Positions 1 to 8,213 of a DNA stretch of 64,000 nt are shown in pieces. The stretch's first letter is position 1; each line of letters opens with the position of its first letter. Under the pieces are notes generated by a model. The model ran no database searches. It worked only from the letters and a program-made list of their open reading frames with translations, and had not been told where the DNA came from. The DNA is taken from the NCBI RefSeq assembly GCF_040811775.1, contig NZ_JBFNXW010000001.1:1736001-1800000 (forward strand). Direction: 5' to 3'. The DNA is from Balneola sp. MJW-20 (lineage in GTDB: Bacteria > Bacteroidota > Rhodothermia > Balneolales > Balneolaceae). A program made the position numbers and the translations under genes.

Positions 1-92
1 GCCTGATCGTAGATGTGCTTAAATTCATGGGCAAGGCCAATCAGTCTGATGATATTACGATTCTATCGGTAGAGTTTGCCGGAAAGGAATAA
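1..92 (+). CDS. C-terminal end of a PP2C/SpoIIE-type protein phosphatase (partial)
   Basis: An open frame enters from the left edge (codons from base 3) and ends at TAA 90-92. The last 29 residues contain SDDITILSVEF, which matches the DD[IV]T-type metal-binding ending of SpoIIE/RsbU PP2C phosphatases. In that family the aspartates bind Mn/Mg for dephosphorylation of anti-sigma-factor antagonists. The catalytic core and any sensor domain lie outside the window, so the family call rests on this short tail alone. Confidence 0.55.
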   Translation, partial: LIVDVLKFMGKANQSDDITILSVEFAGKE

Positions 93-308
93 CCCGATCT
101 GCTAGACTTTATTTGGTCTTAACCGGTCACTGAACTTACCGATGCCATGAGGACACATGGTATAACAATCAGATATACATCTCTCTTTTGTACAGAGTTT
201 AAATTAGCCGATTCCTTACAATATATTTATAGCTAATTGCTGCAAACTGTGGTTTTCTGGGTATATGAAGGGTTTGAGGGAAGGTAGATTTCCTTAATAG
301 ATAAAAAG
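93..308. other. Intergenic stretch with no recognised gene
   Basis: Between the phosphatase tail and the shared terminator no convincing coding frame, RNA or repeat is visible. The two flanking genes converge here. Confidence 0.5.
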
Positions 309-339
309 AACCTCCAAGGTCTTTAAGACCTTGGAGGTT
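309..339 (-). terminator. Rho-independent terminator of the metalloprotease gene
   Basis: This is a perfect 13-bp inverted repeat, AACCTCCAAGGTC / GACCTTGGAGGTT, with a 5-nt loop. Read on the minus strand it is followed by CTTTTTATC, a U-rich tail, and it lies 45 bp past the metalloprotease stop. The plus-strand side has only TTT after the stem, so it may also stop the converging phosphatase gene. Confidence 0.85.
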
Positions 340-383
340 TATGAAAGGAACTCACTTACTTTTTGTGTAACTTCTTTACCCTC

Positions 384-2978
384 TCAATTCTCCAGACTCA
401 ATCCGGCATCAAGTGTCTTTTCGATCCTGACTTTTACTTCTCTCAGGTGCGCTTCGGTATAAGCATCGAAACTATAGGGTGGAGTTAAGCGGCGACTGAT
501 GCGATCATGCAGATCTTGGAGCATCATTCTGGCTACTGACCTTGCATCCGCAGGGGTTCCATTAGGTGCATCGGTCACCAGTTCACTCATTCCATCAATG
601 TAGGCTCTCTGAAGATCTCTTCTCAAAGAAGAAATATTGTCACCGGGAGCCGACCAGACTTCTGACCAGATCGCGTTCGTGATCTGTCCGAACATTTCAG
701 GGATGGTCACCATATTTTGCTGACCAAATTTCACTTCTCCATCACGGATCCTGGACAGTCTCGACGGATTAACCAGCTGACCCAATATTGAAGACTGGAA
801 ACTGACCAGAGACTCATGCAGTGGAAAGTCTATTCTTCCTCTGTAGGTATTGTTTACCCCCCAGTGATTCCATCTGTTGGCTCCAAATTGCTCATAAACT
901 CCCACTGGAAGTTCAAAAGCATCTTCAGCGAAAGCAGCCTCGATCAGAAAGTCCAGCGCAGCCTGTTGGCGCTCCTTCGGAACATTGATAAAGGGTGCTC
1001 TTGCATCCGGATCTCCTTTGTGATCCCGGTATTGATACTGGCCACCGATATATTTCACCGCTGGTGCTACTGCACGGGCATATTGACTGAACAGTGTTGT
1101 GAAAGCATCCGTTACTTCAAAATAAGGCACATTATCGGCCAGTACATGATCCGGAAGTTCTGCCCAGATATTCTTAACCAGGTCCGAACGCTGCATGCCC
1201 CATTGCATTGGGTCACTGGACAGGTCATAAGTATTCACATTCGGATCCAGCGCTCCGGATCCCCTTGCATCCTCATCAGGTCCGTAGGCATGTCCCGGCT
1301 GGGCTGCCTGTCTAGCAATCTCAGCTGCCCGATCATCATCCGGAGTATATCCGTATGAGATCACCCACAGGTCATAAGACCCAACCGACGGTGAATAAAA
1401 ATAACCCTGATCTTCACCGGGAGGTGCAATATTGATCCCCGGATATTCCATCACAGAACTAGCCAGTCCATTTTCCATGGTATAGTCCTTATCATGCAGT
1501 TTATCAAACGGGGTATCAGCAGATGACCGGAAATTATGCCGGAGACCCAGGGTATGTCCCACTTCGTGCATGGTTACACGGTTCATTGCCTGATTAACAT
1601 ATTCGGCAGGTACCGGAGTATCGGGAGCAAGTTCTCCTCGGGCGATCAATGCTGATCTAAGAAGCGTTCCCTGGGAGGCGATCTCATCTGCCATTGAAGC
1701 CATCTCTGCACCATTCCGGAGCGCAGTCGCCTCATCTTCGCTCATCTCAAATAACTCATTTACAGCGGTGGTTGGATCCACATTGGTCCGGTAGAAGTTT
1801 TTCCAGCCCTGAACCATATTCGCTTCAAATAGAATATCGGCATCAAGGATCTCCCCGGTTCTCGGATCCACAACAGATGGACCAATAGCGCCATAACCGG
1901 ACTGATCAGAAACATTCCATCGTAATGTGGCATAACGGATGTCTTCTGCATCCGCTCCTTCCGGAAGCATCTTTGCTTCGATCCCGTTTCTGAATCCGGC
2001 AGCTTCAAACGCACGGTCGAACTCATTGATCGCATCGATCATCACCTGTCGGTATTCTACGGGTACCGTTGGTTCTATATAATAGGTGATCGGTTCTTTT
2101 GGATCACACAGACCCTCAGCATCCGGCTCATTGGCACATTCCAGTCTCCACTTATTAACATACCGGCGGAAGAAGGACTCCTCGTCGGAAGTAAAATCCT
2201 TATGAACGGTCATAAAGTAACCGATTCTGTCGTCCGCCAGTCGTGGACTCATAGGTTCTTCAGGAAGCTGTGCGATTGAGTAGTGAACTGATACCGGGAT
2301 ATATCGCGCATCAGGCACCGTACGGGGAGCTGAATTTCCCTGATTACGGAAACTCAGTTTGGCTTCGATTTCCGTATTCATCGGAAATGACTTTACGCTA
2401 CTCAAATATGAACGAGACTTATCAAAGCTGATTCGTCCGGGACCATTTCCATTGGAAGCAGCACGCTCGACCCGCTGAGAAACCTGTGAGAGGTCAGATA
2501 CAAACCAGTCGTACACATTGATAAGCATTTTTCCGTCCTCATCAGTGGCCTCGACTTTGGCCGTCTCAAGTATGGAACTACCGAAAGTAAGGTCTACTGC
2601 ACGTTCCGCAGCTGAACCTTCTTCAGCTGTATATCGGGAAGGTTTCTGAACCAGGAATATCTTTCCTTCATGCTTTTCGAGGTTGACCAGGAGTCCCTCA
2701 AAGATGTTAAGCATGGTTCCTCCGAAAACTCCGGAAGCACCGATCCCCTGTGCGATCTCGAAATTCATGAGAAAGTCTCTTTCCAGGTTTTCTTCTTTAA
2801 CCTCGAGATACATTTTATCCTCTGTAGTATAGAGGTTAAAAAAGCCTTCGTGAAATTCTGCGTCTTTAATTAATTCAGCGTATTTGTCGGCATCGTCTCC
2901 GTTTTCTTTATCCTGAGCGGTTACTAAAACCGGCATCAGCAGGAATGCGATTACCCAGACAGGTATCCATTTTTTCAT
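384..2978 (-). CDS. Secreted zinc-dependent metalloprotease (DUF5117/DUF4953 type)
   Basis: The 864-residue protein begins with a Sec signal peptide (hydrophobic residues 5-20, VTAQ cleavage region). The metzincin motif HEVGHTLGLRH lies at residues 471-481: H471, H475 and H481 bind zinc and E472 is the catalytic base. It is followed by SVMEYPG, which fits the Met-turn. The N-terminal half resembles the DUF5118/DUF5117 region that precedes the protease domain in this Bacteroidota-enriched family. Substrate is unknown; it probably degrades extracellular or periplasmic proteins. No C-terminal sorting domain is seen. It is monocistronic and ends in a strong hairpin terminator. Confidence 0.85.
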   Translation of the reverse strand: MKKWIPVWVIAFLLMPVLVTAQDKENGDDADKYAELIKDAEFHEGFFNLYTTEDKMYLEVKEENLERDFLMNFEIAQGIGASGVFGGTMLNIFEGLLVNLEKHEGKIFLVQKPSRYTAEEGSAAERAVDLTFGSSILETAKVEATDEDGKMLINVYDWFVSDLSQVSQRVERAASNGNGPGRISFDKSRSYLSSVKSFPMNTEIEAKLSFRNQGNSAPRTVPDARYIPVSVHYSIAQLPEEPMSPRLADDRIGYFMTVHKDFTSDEESFFRRYVNKWRLECANEPDAEGLCDPKEPITYYIEPTVPVEYRQVMIDAINEFDRAFEAAGFRNGIEAKMLPEGADAEDIRYATLRWNVSDQSGYGAIGPSVVDPRTGEILDADILFEANMVQGWKNFYRTNVDPTTAVNELFEMSEDEATALRNGAEMASMADEIASQGTLLRSALIARGELAPDTPVPAEYVNQAMNRVTMHEVGHTLGLRHNFRSSADTPFDKLHDKDYTMENGLASSVMEYPGINIAPPGEDQGYFYSPSVGSYDLWVISYGYTPDDDRAAEIARQAAQPGHAYGPDEDARGSGALDPNVNTYDLSSDPMQWGMQRSDLVKNIWAELPDHVLADNVPYFEVTDAFTTLFSQYARAVAPAVKYIGGQYQYRDHKGDPDARAPFINVPKERQQAALDFLIEAAFAEDAFELPVGVYEQFGANRWNHWGVNNTYRGRIDFPLHESLVSFQSSILGQLVNPSRLSRIRDGEVKFGQQNMVTIPEMFGQITNAIWSEVWSAPGDNISSLRRDLQRAYIDGMSELVTDAPNGTPADARSVARMMLQDLHDRISRRLTPPYSFDAYTEAHLREVKVRIEKTLDAGLSLEN

Positions 2979-3171
2979 AATACTGCTCCTTATTAATGAT
3001 CGTGTAATTGATTGAAGGCACGCAATTTAGCAAGCCCATATTATTTAGCAAGTATCGGGCATGGTAAATTTTGTGAAAGGAGTCTGCAATTATCGATTGC
3101 CCGTCGGTATTAAAGTCCTTATCTTTCAGGCTCTTTGGAAATCGAAACAACGATTTCCTTGCACGACCGAT

Positions 3172-3300
<129 letters not shown>

Positions 3301-3330
3301 TTACCCCGAAATCAACGCTATTCTAATATA

Positions 3331-3350
3331 GGGACAACAGGGGGACAACA
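3331..3350 (+). repeat. Paired GGGACAACA sites, left arm of the element
   Basis: GGGACAACAGGGGGACAACA consists of two copies of GGGACAACA in tandem. The same 20 bases in the same orientation occur at 17606-17625 near the other end. Their place just inside each attachment repeat suggests integrase arm-type binding sites. That role is inferred. Confidence 0.6.
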
Positions 3351-3726
3351 GATTGAGATTCATAGCTATGATGAAAAGCTTGAATAAAAATAAAACTGCA
3401 CTCCAAATTCATTAACTGTTAACCCAAAAAGGACAGAGCAATTTTACAATCTTAAAATCCTATTCGCTCTCAGAATTTGAGTCATAAATATTATTTCTTA
3501 CATAATTATGATTCAAAAAAGTACATGAAAAAGTACAACTTTTGCAGATATATTTTTGCATTCAAACATAAATTGAGAGTTAAGTTCAGTGATTATCAGA
3601 ACTTGATTAGTTGACCTTTTTGTTGACCTTTTTTAGACTTGCAAGTCTATAATTTTATGTAGTTTATATTGTACTTTTATATGGTTCTTACTGAAATTAT
3701 GTGTGATCCAATAACTATAAAATGAC
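3351..3726. other. Non-coding control region between attL and alpA
   Basis: No gene is seen in this A+T-rich stretch, but it holds short repeats: three AAAGTACA motifs, a TTGACCTTTTT tandem repeat and a 14-bp palindrome. They are listed separately. Together they look like a regulatory or replication-control region for the leftmost operon of the element. Confidence 0.5.
3516..3678. promoter_or_regulatory. AAAGTACA sites, TTGACC tandem and palindrome upstream of alpA
   Basis: AAAAAGTACA occurs at 3516-3525 and 3528-3537, spaced 12 bp apart on the same face. An inverted copy, TTGTACTTTT, lies at 3669-3678. Between them TTGACCTTTTT occurs twice back to back (3611 and 3623), followed by the perfect palindrome AGACTTGCAAGTCT (3635-3648). 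This is a plausible operator or excisionase-binding region about 50-210 bp before alpA. The TTGACC copies could also be -35 elements. Function is inferred from arrangement only. Confidence 0.5.
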
Positions 3727-3924
3727 ATGCATAAAATGAAGAAGGAACGAATAGTGAGACCTAAAGAAGCTGCTCGTCGTCTATCAATTTCGATTTCGAG
3801 TTTATATCGATTGGATGATTTGCCGAATAAAATAAGAATCGGGAAAAATATGGTTGGATATTATGAATCAGCCTTTAATGAATATCTCAATAAACTAAAA
3901 AGAGTGGAGCATAATGATGTATAA
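3727..3924 (+). CDS. AlpA-like excisionase / MerR-fold regulator
   Basis: This 65-residue protein has the AlpA layout: RPKEAARRLSISISSLYRL forms a helix-turn-helix at about residues 11-29, then KIRIGKNMVGYYESAFNEYL forms the wing and last helix. AlpA proteins of P4-like elements and Gram-negative PICIs activate integrase expression or direct excision. A second ATG at 3736 (MKKERIV) is an alternative start; neither has a clear Shine-Dalgarno. The gene overlaps the next one by 11 bp and opens the left operon of the element. In the circular form it would lie divergently from the integrase, across attP. Confidence 0.75.
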   Translation: MHKMKKERIVRPKEAARRLSISISSLYRLDDLPNKIRIGKNMVGYYESAFNEYLNKLKRVEHNDV

Positions 3925-4198
3925 AGATGATACTATAATAGTGGAGCTCCAACACATCAATGGAGAAGCTCTCCTGTTCAAATACAATCACCCTAATGAT
4001 TACTTCTCAAATCGAAACAATTCCAATGATTATCTAATCTCCATCATTTTTGCGAAATATGTAGTCAGAGATCGTTTTAATATAAAAAAAGCCGATAACC
4101 ACAGGCTATGTGATTTAATCCTGTTCTTTACTTTTAATTCATTAATGGTCAGAAGCTTTCTGCAAAAAGCACGTCTTACATATGCAGAGGAGGCTTAG
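3914..4198 (+). CDS. Hypothetical protein of the element replication operon
   Basis: The 94-residue protein is not recognised. It has no signal peptide or clear membrane segment and is fairly rich in aromatic residues and asparagine. It overlaps alpA by 11 bp and ends 2 bp before the next gene, so the three genes are probably co-transcribed and translationally coupled. A role with replication or regulation of the element is inferred from position only. Confidence 0.6.
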   Translation: MMYKDDTIIVELQHINGEALLFKYNHPNDYFSNRNNSNDYLISIIFAKYVVRDRFNIKKADNHRLCDLILFFTFNSLMVRSFLQKARLTYAEEA

Positions 4199-4200
4199 TT

Positions 4201-5160
4201 ATGAATAAAGGTACAAACTCAAAGAGTAGGTTAAGAGATATTCATATCTGGGATCAACCCTGGTTCATTGATTTGGAAACAGATTACAAGCTACTATGGT
4301 CTTATATGAACGATAAATGTGATAACATCGGAATATATGCTCATAGCAGAAAAAAATGTCGCTTTGACATAGATGTAGATATTGAATCAGAACAGATAAT
4401 AAAAATCTTCAATATAGGCTCAAACAAAGTGATGGAGTTGGACGAATCTACTTTTTTAATTATTGATTTTTGCCGCTTTCAGTACTGCAAAAAATCTGAA
4501 CTTCTTCCGAAATCAAATATTCATCTATCATATATACGGGATATAATCCGTGCTGACCTCATAGAATTTTTTGCACTTAATCAGCCGGATGTTGTTTCCT
4601 TCAAGACATTAGCATACATAAAATCATGTGAAGATGGACTGTTAGAGCTAAAGCCTTATTCGAATAAAAAAGAGAAGGACATTAATCACCTATCACCCTA
4701 TGAAGAAGCGATATCTAAAGCACTTGAATACTACTCAAGAGCTCCCTATAACTGGGATCCTAAACCTAAAAAAAATATTGAATCAGCCCCTTCTCAGCTA
4801 CTGCCCAACCCTTGCCCAAGACAACAAGATGGAGATGAAGATTTAAGAAAAGAATATTACTCAGATAAAAATAAGAAGCCTAATAAGGTGGAATATCAGT
4901 ATAAACTTCGAGGTAGTGAAAATGGAAAAGGAATTCCTGCTAATTTCTTAGACGAGCTGAAAACTCGTATCAGCTGTATAGAAGAAAATGAATCTGAAAC
5001 TGTAAATGATATCCAGTCTCTATTCCATGGCATAGAAAAAAAAGTTGGCGGAGCCAGAGCGATTGATGCACTTATAGATGGGTGTACATTTGTGGAAGAG
5101 GAGTATGGAGTGATTACTGTACCAGCTCTCAGAGAGTACATGATGCATATTGAATCATGA
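4201..5160 (+). CDS. Phage-type replisome organiser / replication initiation protein
   Basis: Residues 14-120 follow the pattern of N-terminal winged-helix domains of phage replisome organisers: IWDQPWFIDLETDYKLLWSY, then MNDKCDNIGIYAH, a short regulatory segment, and FLIIDFCRFQYC. These proteins bind the origin and recruit helicase. The middle is low-complexity (Pro/Asn/Lys, about 190-240). The C-terminal 80 residues are helical and may bind helicase or helicase loader. No primase or helicase motif is present, so the element would need host replication proteins. The family is assigned from pattern; exact Pfam membership is uncertain. Confidence 0.6.
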   Translation: MNKGTNSKSRLRDIHIWDQPWFIDLETDYKLLWSYMNDKCDNIGIYAHSRKKCRFDIDVDIESEQIIKIFNIGSNKVMELDESTFLIIDFCRFQYCKKSELLPKSNIHLSYIRDIIRADLIEFFALNQPDVVSFKTLAYIKSCEDGLLELKPYSNKKEKDINHLSPYEEAISKALEYYSRAPYNWDPKPKKNIESAPSQLLPNPCPRQQDGDEDLRKEYYSDKNKKPNKVEYQYKLRGSENGKGIPANFLDELKTRISCIEENESETVNDIQSLFHGIEKKVGGARAIDALIDGCTFVEEEYGVITVPALREYMMHIES

Positions 5161-5194
5161 GATTCTTAGCTACAATCAATAGATATATCGAAGA

Positions 5195-5464
5195 ATGAAT
5201 AAAGATCAAAAAAAACCTTGGCTACGCCAATCTGGAGAAAGCCCACTTGCATATGACTGGTTTCAGAAGTACCTCTTCATGGGCCCTTCAAGGACCATGA
5301 GAAGGGTTGTTATTGAAAGCGATATACGATCCTCCTACATAAACCAGCTCAGGGTCTGGAGTAAGAAACATCCATGGCGAGAAAGAGCCCAGGCCTACGA
5401 TGATTACCTGGCAATAAAGAAACTCGAGGAGTATGAAAAATCCTACCTCGAAGGGAAAAGTTAA
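5195..5464 (+). CDS. Terminase-small-subunit-like DNA-binding protein
   Basis: The 89-residue protein has the arrangement KPWLRQSGESPLAYDWFQKY...MGPSR, a helix pair, then RVWSKKHPWRERAQAYDDYL. This matches the N-terminal DNA-binding region of a class of phage terminase small subunits, which usually continue beyond the AYDDYL helix. Here the protein stops shortly afterwards, so it is a stand-alone DNA-binding domain or a truncated form. It is 34 bp downstream of the replication gene on the same strand. In phage satellites a private TerS redirects helper packaging; that role is inferred. Confidence 0.55.
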   Translation: MNKDQKKPWLRQSGESPLAYDWFQKYLFMGPSRTMRRVVIESDIRSSYINQLRVWSKKHPWRERAQAYDDYLAIKKLEEYEKSYLEGKS

Positions 5465-5707
5465 AGGCGTCAATGTCATTGACAGTTAACTCCAGATTTC
5501 TAACAAATTGGTATGTCACTTCGAATAGAACTGATACATACTAAGGACCTCTCTGGACAGCATAATTATTATACCCTTAACCTCCCTTTATCCTCCCAAC
5601 TTATCCTGAAAGTCATTCAAAAATAATAGATCAGTTACATGGTAATACTGATGTAAATGGAGGTGGGCAAAAGTCGGGCAAAACACCGGCAAAAAGCCGA
5701 TGAGAAC

Positions 5708-5944
5708 TCAAATAAAGTGTTCATTCAAATACTCCAGGTAATCATATTCTACACTTCCTTCAGCTTCTCCTGGAATAACAGTGACCTGAAAACAATTAGG
5801 ACACACCGCACTTTCATCATCGGTGTACTCTTTTATGTGCTCAGGCTGATGAATACTAATACAAGTATAACAGCCACATTCAATGCTTTCCTCGATCGCC
5901 TTTTTGTTAAAACTGGTAGCCAGTATTAGTTCTCTTCTATTCAT
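5708..5944 (-). CDS. Small zinc-binding protein (CGCxxC / CPxC)
   Basis: The protein has 78 residues from the ATG at 5944; an upstream in-frame ATG at 5959 would add five. The motif CGCYTC, a spacer of about 26 residues and CPNC suit a single zinc site. The pattern resembles small cytoplasmic proteins of the CGCFYC...ALCPxC type, whose function is not established. It is transcribed opposite to the replication operon and is probably the first cargo gene. Confidence 0.6.
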   Translation of the reverse strand: MNRRELILATSFNKKAIEESIECGCYTCISIHQPEHIKEYTDDESAVCPNCFQVTVIPGEAEGSVEYDYLEYLNEHFI

Positions 5945-6062
5945 ATAGATAAGAGCCAACTCAGCTCCATTCCTTACAAAGAAGTTCTATCGATTTTTTC
6001 ACAAGATGATGGCAGTTATTCACGCTCCGGTAAAAGTTACATTACAGCTAACGCTGATAGAT

Positions 6063-6095
6063 AAAAAAAGCACCCAACTCGTCATTGGATGCTTT
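6063..6095 (-). terminator. Terminator of the 6119-6574 gene
   Basis: On the minus strand AAAGCATCCAA and TTGGGTGCTTT form a stem with one mismatch around a GACGAG-type loop, followed by seven Ts. It lies 24 bp past the stop of the secreted hypothetical protein. Confidence 0.75.
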
Positions 6096-6118
6096 AGATT
6101 TAGTTATCCTCGTAAAAA

Positions 6119-6574
6119 TTACCTACAGGTAGTCTCATATTTCCAAACATTAGTCTTTACTTCACCGTTAATGTCAATTACTTGGTGCACTAATAGTTTA
6201 ATTTTAAAATTTGGTGCCTTTCCCTTACCAATTACATTGTAAATGAAATTGTTTGTGCCCACTAATCTACTTCCATCTTTCACATTTAAGTTCAAATTAA
6301 GGTGGTGATTCATTTCATATTTATTACCCTGGTCACCAATCCCTTCAGCATCAATGAATGATCGGGTCATGAAGTGCCCTTTTCCGTTTTCATCTAATCC
6401 AACCCTTTTAACAATAGATGTCAAAGTACCTTCAAATGCAATGTTCTCACCATTGCATGGGTTTACTCTTTCTTCAACAAAATCTTCTACAGTTTTTGTC
6501 GGTCCGTATTGAGCATTAACAGATACTGAAACTGTTATATATACGAATACACTCAGTATTATTGATTTATACAT
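6119..6574 (-). CDS. Secreted hypothetical protein
   Basis: This 151-residue protein has a clear signal peptide (residues 1-21, ending SVNAQ). The mature part looks beta-rich with an NPCNGE segment and a C-terminal cysteine near the end, which may form a disulfide with the first. No family is recognised. It is a single-gene unit with its own terminator in the cargo part of the element. Confidence 0.6.
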   Translation of the reverse strand: MYKSIILSVFVYITVSVSVNAQYGPTKTVEDFVEERVNPCNGENIAFEGTLTSIVKRVGLDENGKGHFMTRSFIDAEGIGDQGNKYEMNHHLNLNLNVKDGSRLVGTNNFIYNVIGKGKAPNFKIKLLVHQVIDINGEVKTNVWKYETTCR

Positions 6575-6842
6575 GATTTATTTCCCGATTAAATTTACGA
6601 GTGCTTGATATGGAGGGCTGACATATTTCTACGAAAGAAGTATTTACAATCAGGTGATTGACAATCGCAATATTATGAATGAACTCCACTTCAAATTCTC
6701 AATTATTTGTTGTCGAGTCCTTCCGTATGTCTGTAAAAACGTTAACTATAATTATACTTAGAAGCATTATAAACAGTCTTTTATTTATAAATTATGGCCT
6801 ATCAGCAGTATTTACTTCATAGTATTTAAAACACACAGCCGT

Positions 6843-7847
6843 TTAGTTCTCGTACCTCACTGAGATTACCCCAACCTCTGATATTGTTATAATCACTGAA
6901 TCATCACCACTCCGGTCATTAACACCGGTATCGCCATTAGGCTCCCAGTGCCCTGGATGAGTTTCATCGTCCTCACGATCGGTTCGGAAGATCTTGTTTA
7001 TATCGACCCCAAAGTCAAGAAATCTTTGGGCTACTGTGGCTCTCGGATGGCCATATGTATCGCGACTCCCTGATGGGAAGATGACATACTCTGGTCTGAC
7101 TGCCTGAATGAAAGGCACTGAGCTTCCGTCATTCCCCCCGTGATGAGAGGCCACAAGAATATCAGAGTCAATAGGTACAGCCCCACTATTATTGATTACA
7201 TATGCCTCTGCAGCCACCACGCTGTCTTCTGGAAAGCTGGCATCATTTTCCAGCCTACCTATCATATCACCAACCAGTAAGAGACTACTCCCTTTATGCA
7301 CTACCCGCATCACAATGCTCCCTGCATTTCTGTATTCACTGGCATCAGATGGGCTAAACCCCCAGCTTTCCGGGGGCACATTAAACCCAGCCACAAAAGT
7401 CACATAGGTATCACCGAAGATCCAGGTCGAACCTATTGGCAGCGAGGTTGACCCTAAGTTTATTACCTCAGCATCTTCCTCGGCGCTGATAGCCTCATTG
7501 ACCACTTCATAAGTAAAGATTCCGGGTCGCTCAAATCCGGACCAAAGGATCTTTCTTACTTCATACACTTCCAATATTTCATCTGCATTACTGATATGAT
7601 CGGAATCGTTGTGCGATAGCACCATGAGGTCAATGGGCTGATCAGATGGAATCATTTGTTGGATATCGTCCCTACACCCTGCCCCTACATCATACAGCAT
7701 ATAGAATGGATCTGTACCATCTGAAGGATTAGGTATTTCAATGATGGTACACAGCCCGGCGCCCACATCCGCTACTTTTACCTTCAGGTCCTGAGCATAC
7801 CCTGTCGTATATAATGTGAGTAGTAGGATAGTGCAGATGTGTTTCAT
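6843..7847 (-). CDS. Secreted ComEC-like metallo-beta-lactamase-fold hydrolase
   Basis: A signal peptide (residues 1-18, ending GYAQ) precedes an MBL-fold domain. SHNDSDH (78-84) is the HxDxDH variant of ComEC/Rec2 C-terminal domains. LLLVGDM and ASHHGGNDGSS supply the later metal ligands, and YGHPRATVAQRF matches the ComEC-like ending. ComEC proper is a membrane DNA channel; here only the hydrolase part exists, as an exported 334-residue protein. It may cleave nucleic acid or a phosphodiester outside the cytoplasm, but the substrate is not known. It stands alone in the element. Confidence 0.75.
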   Translation of the reverse strand: MKHICTILLLTLYTTGYAQDLKVKVADVGAGLCTIIEIPNPSDGTDPFYMLYDVGAGCRDDIQQMIPSDQPIDLMVLSHNDSDHISNADEILEVYEVRKILWSGFERPGIFTYEVVNEAISAEEDAEVINLGSTSLPIGSTWIFGDTYVTFVAGFNVPPESWGFSPSDASEYRNAGSIVMRVVHKGSSLLLVGDMIGRLENDASFPEDSVVAAEAYVINNSGAVPIDSDILVASHHGGNDGSSVPFIQAVRPEYVIFPSGSRDTYGHPRATVAQRFLDFGVDINKIFRTDREDDETHPGHWEPNGDTGVNDRSGDDSVIITISEVGVISVRYEN

Positions 7848-8213
7848 GATGATTGCCTAACTGTTAAACTCCCTATCCGGTGAGTTAGCAATATCCGATA
7901 AATCATTATTAATCTCAGTAAGTAAGTCGCATTTCATTAAAAGCCAAGTCTGAGTATTCCTTACAGATAAGTAGAGTCTTTTTTCAGTGGCCAATAACAT
8001 TTATTTAAGTCTTTCAGAATCGTGTAAATACTCACTGTTTTAACTACTGTTTGATTTCATGAGTAAACGATTAGCTTAACAAGTTCATTTGAATATTTAA
8101 TGAATTTCGTGGAAGTTTTTAAGATTTGTACTCCCTCTAAATTTACCCCGTTTAATTGATTAATATCAATTGTTTAAGTAATGTGAAGCCAAAGGGTTTT
8201 TATATACGGGAAT
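7848..8213. other. Intergenic region between divergent cargo genes
   Basis: This 366-bp region should hold the promoters of both the ComEC-like gene (minus) and the repeat lipoprotein (plus). A small inverted repeat, AATTGAT-TAAT-ATCAATT, lies at 8154-8171, about 40 bp before the lipoprotein start, and could be an operator. No gene or RNA is recognised. Confidence 0.4.

Noticed and set aside
816..1358. 180-codon frame antisense to the metalloprotease gene
   Set aside because: It lies fully inside a gene with a clear signal peptide and zinc motif; the translation has no family features.
5657..5929. 90-codon plus-strand frame
   Set aside because: It overlaps the opposite-strand protein with a CGCxxC/CPxC zinc pattern, which is the better supported reading.
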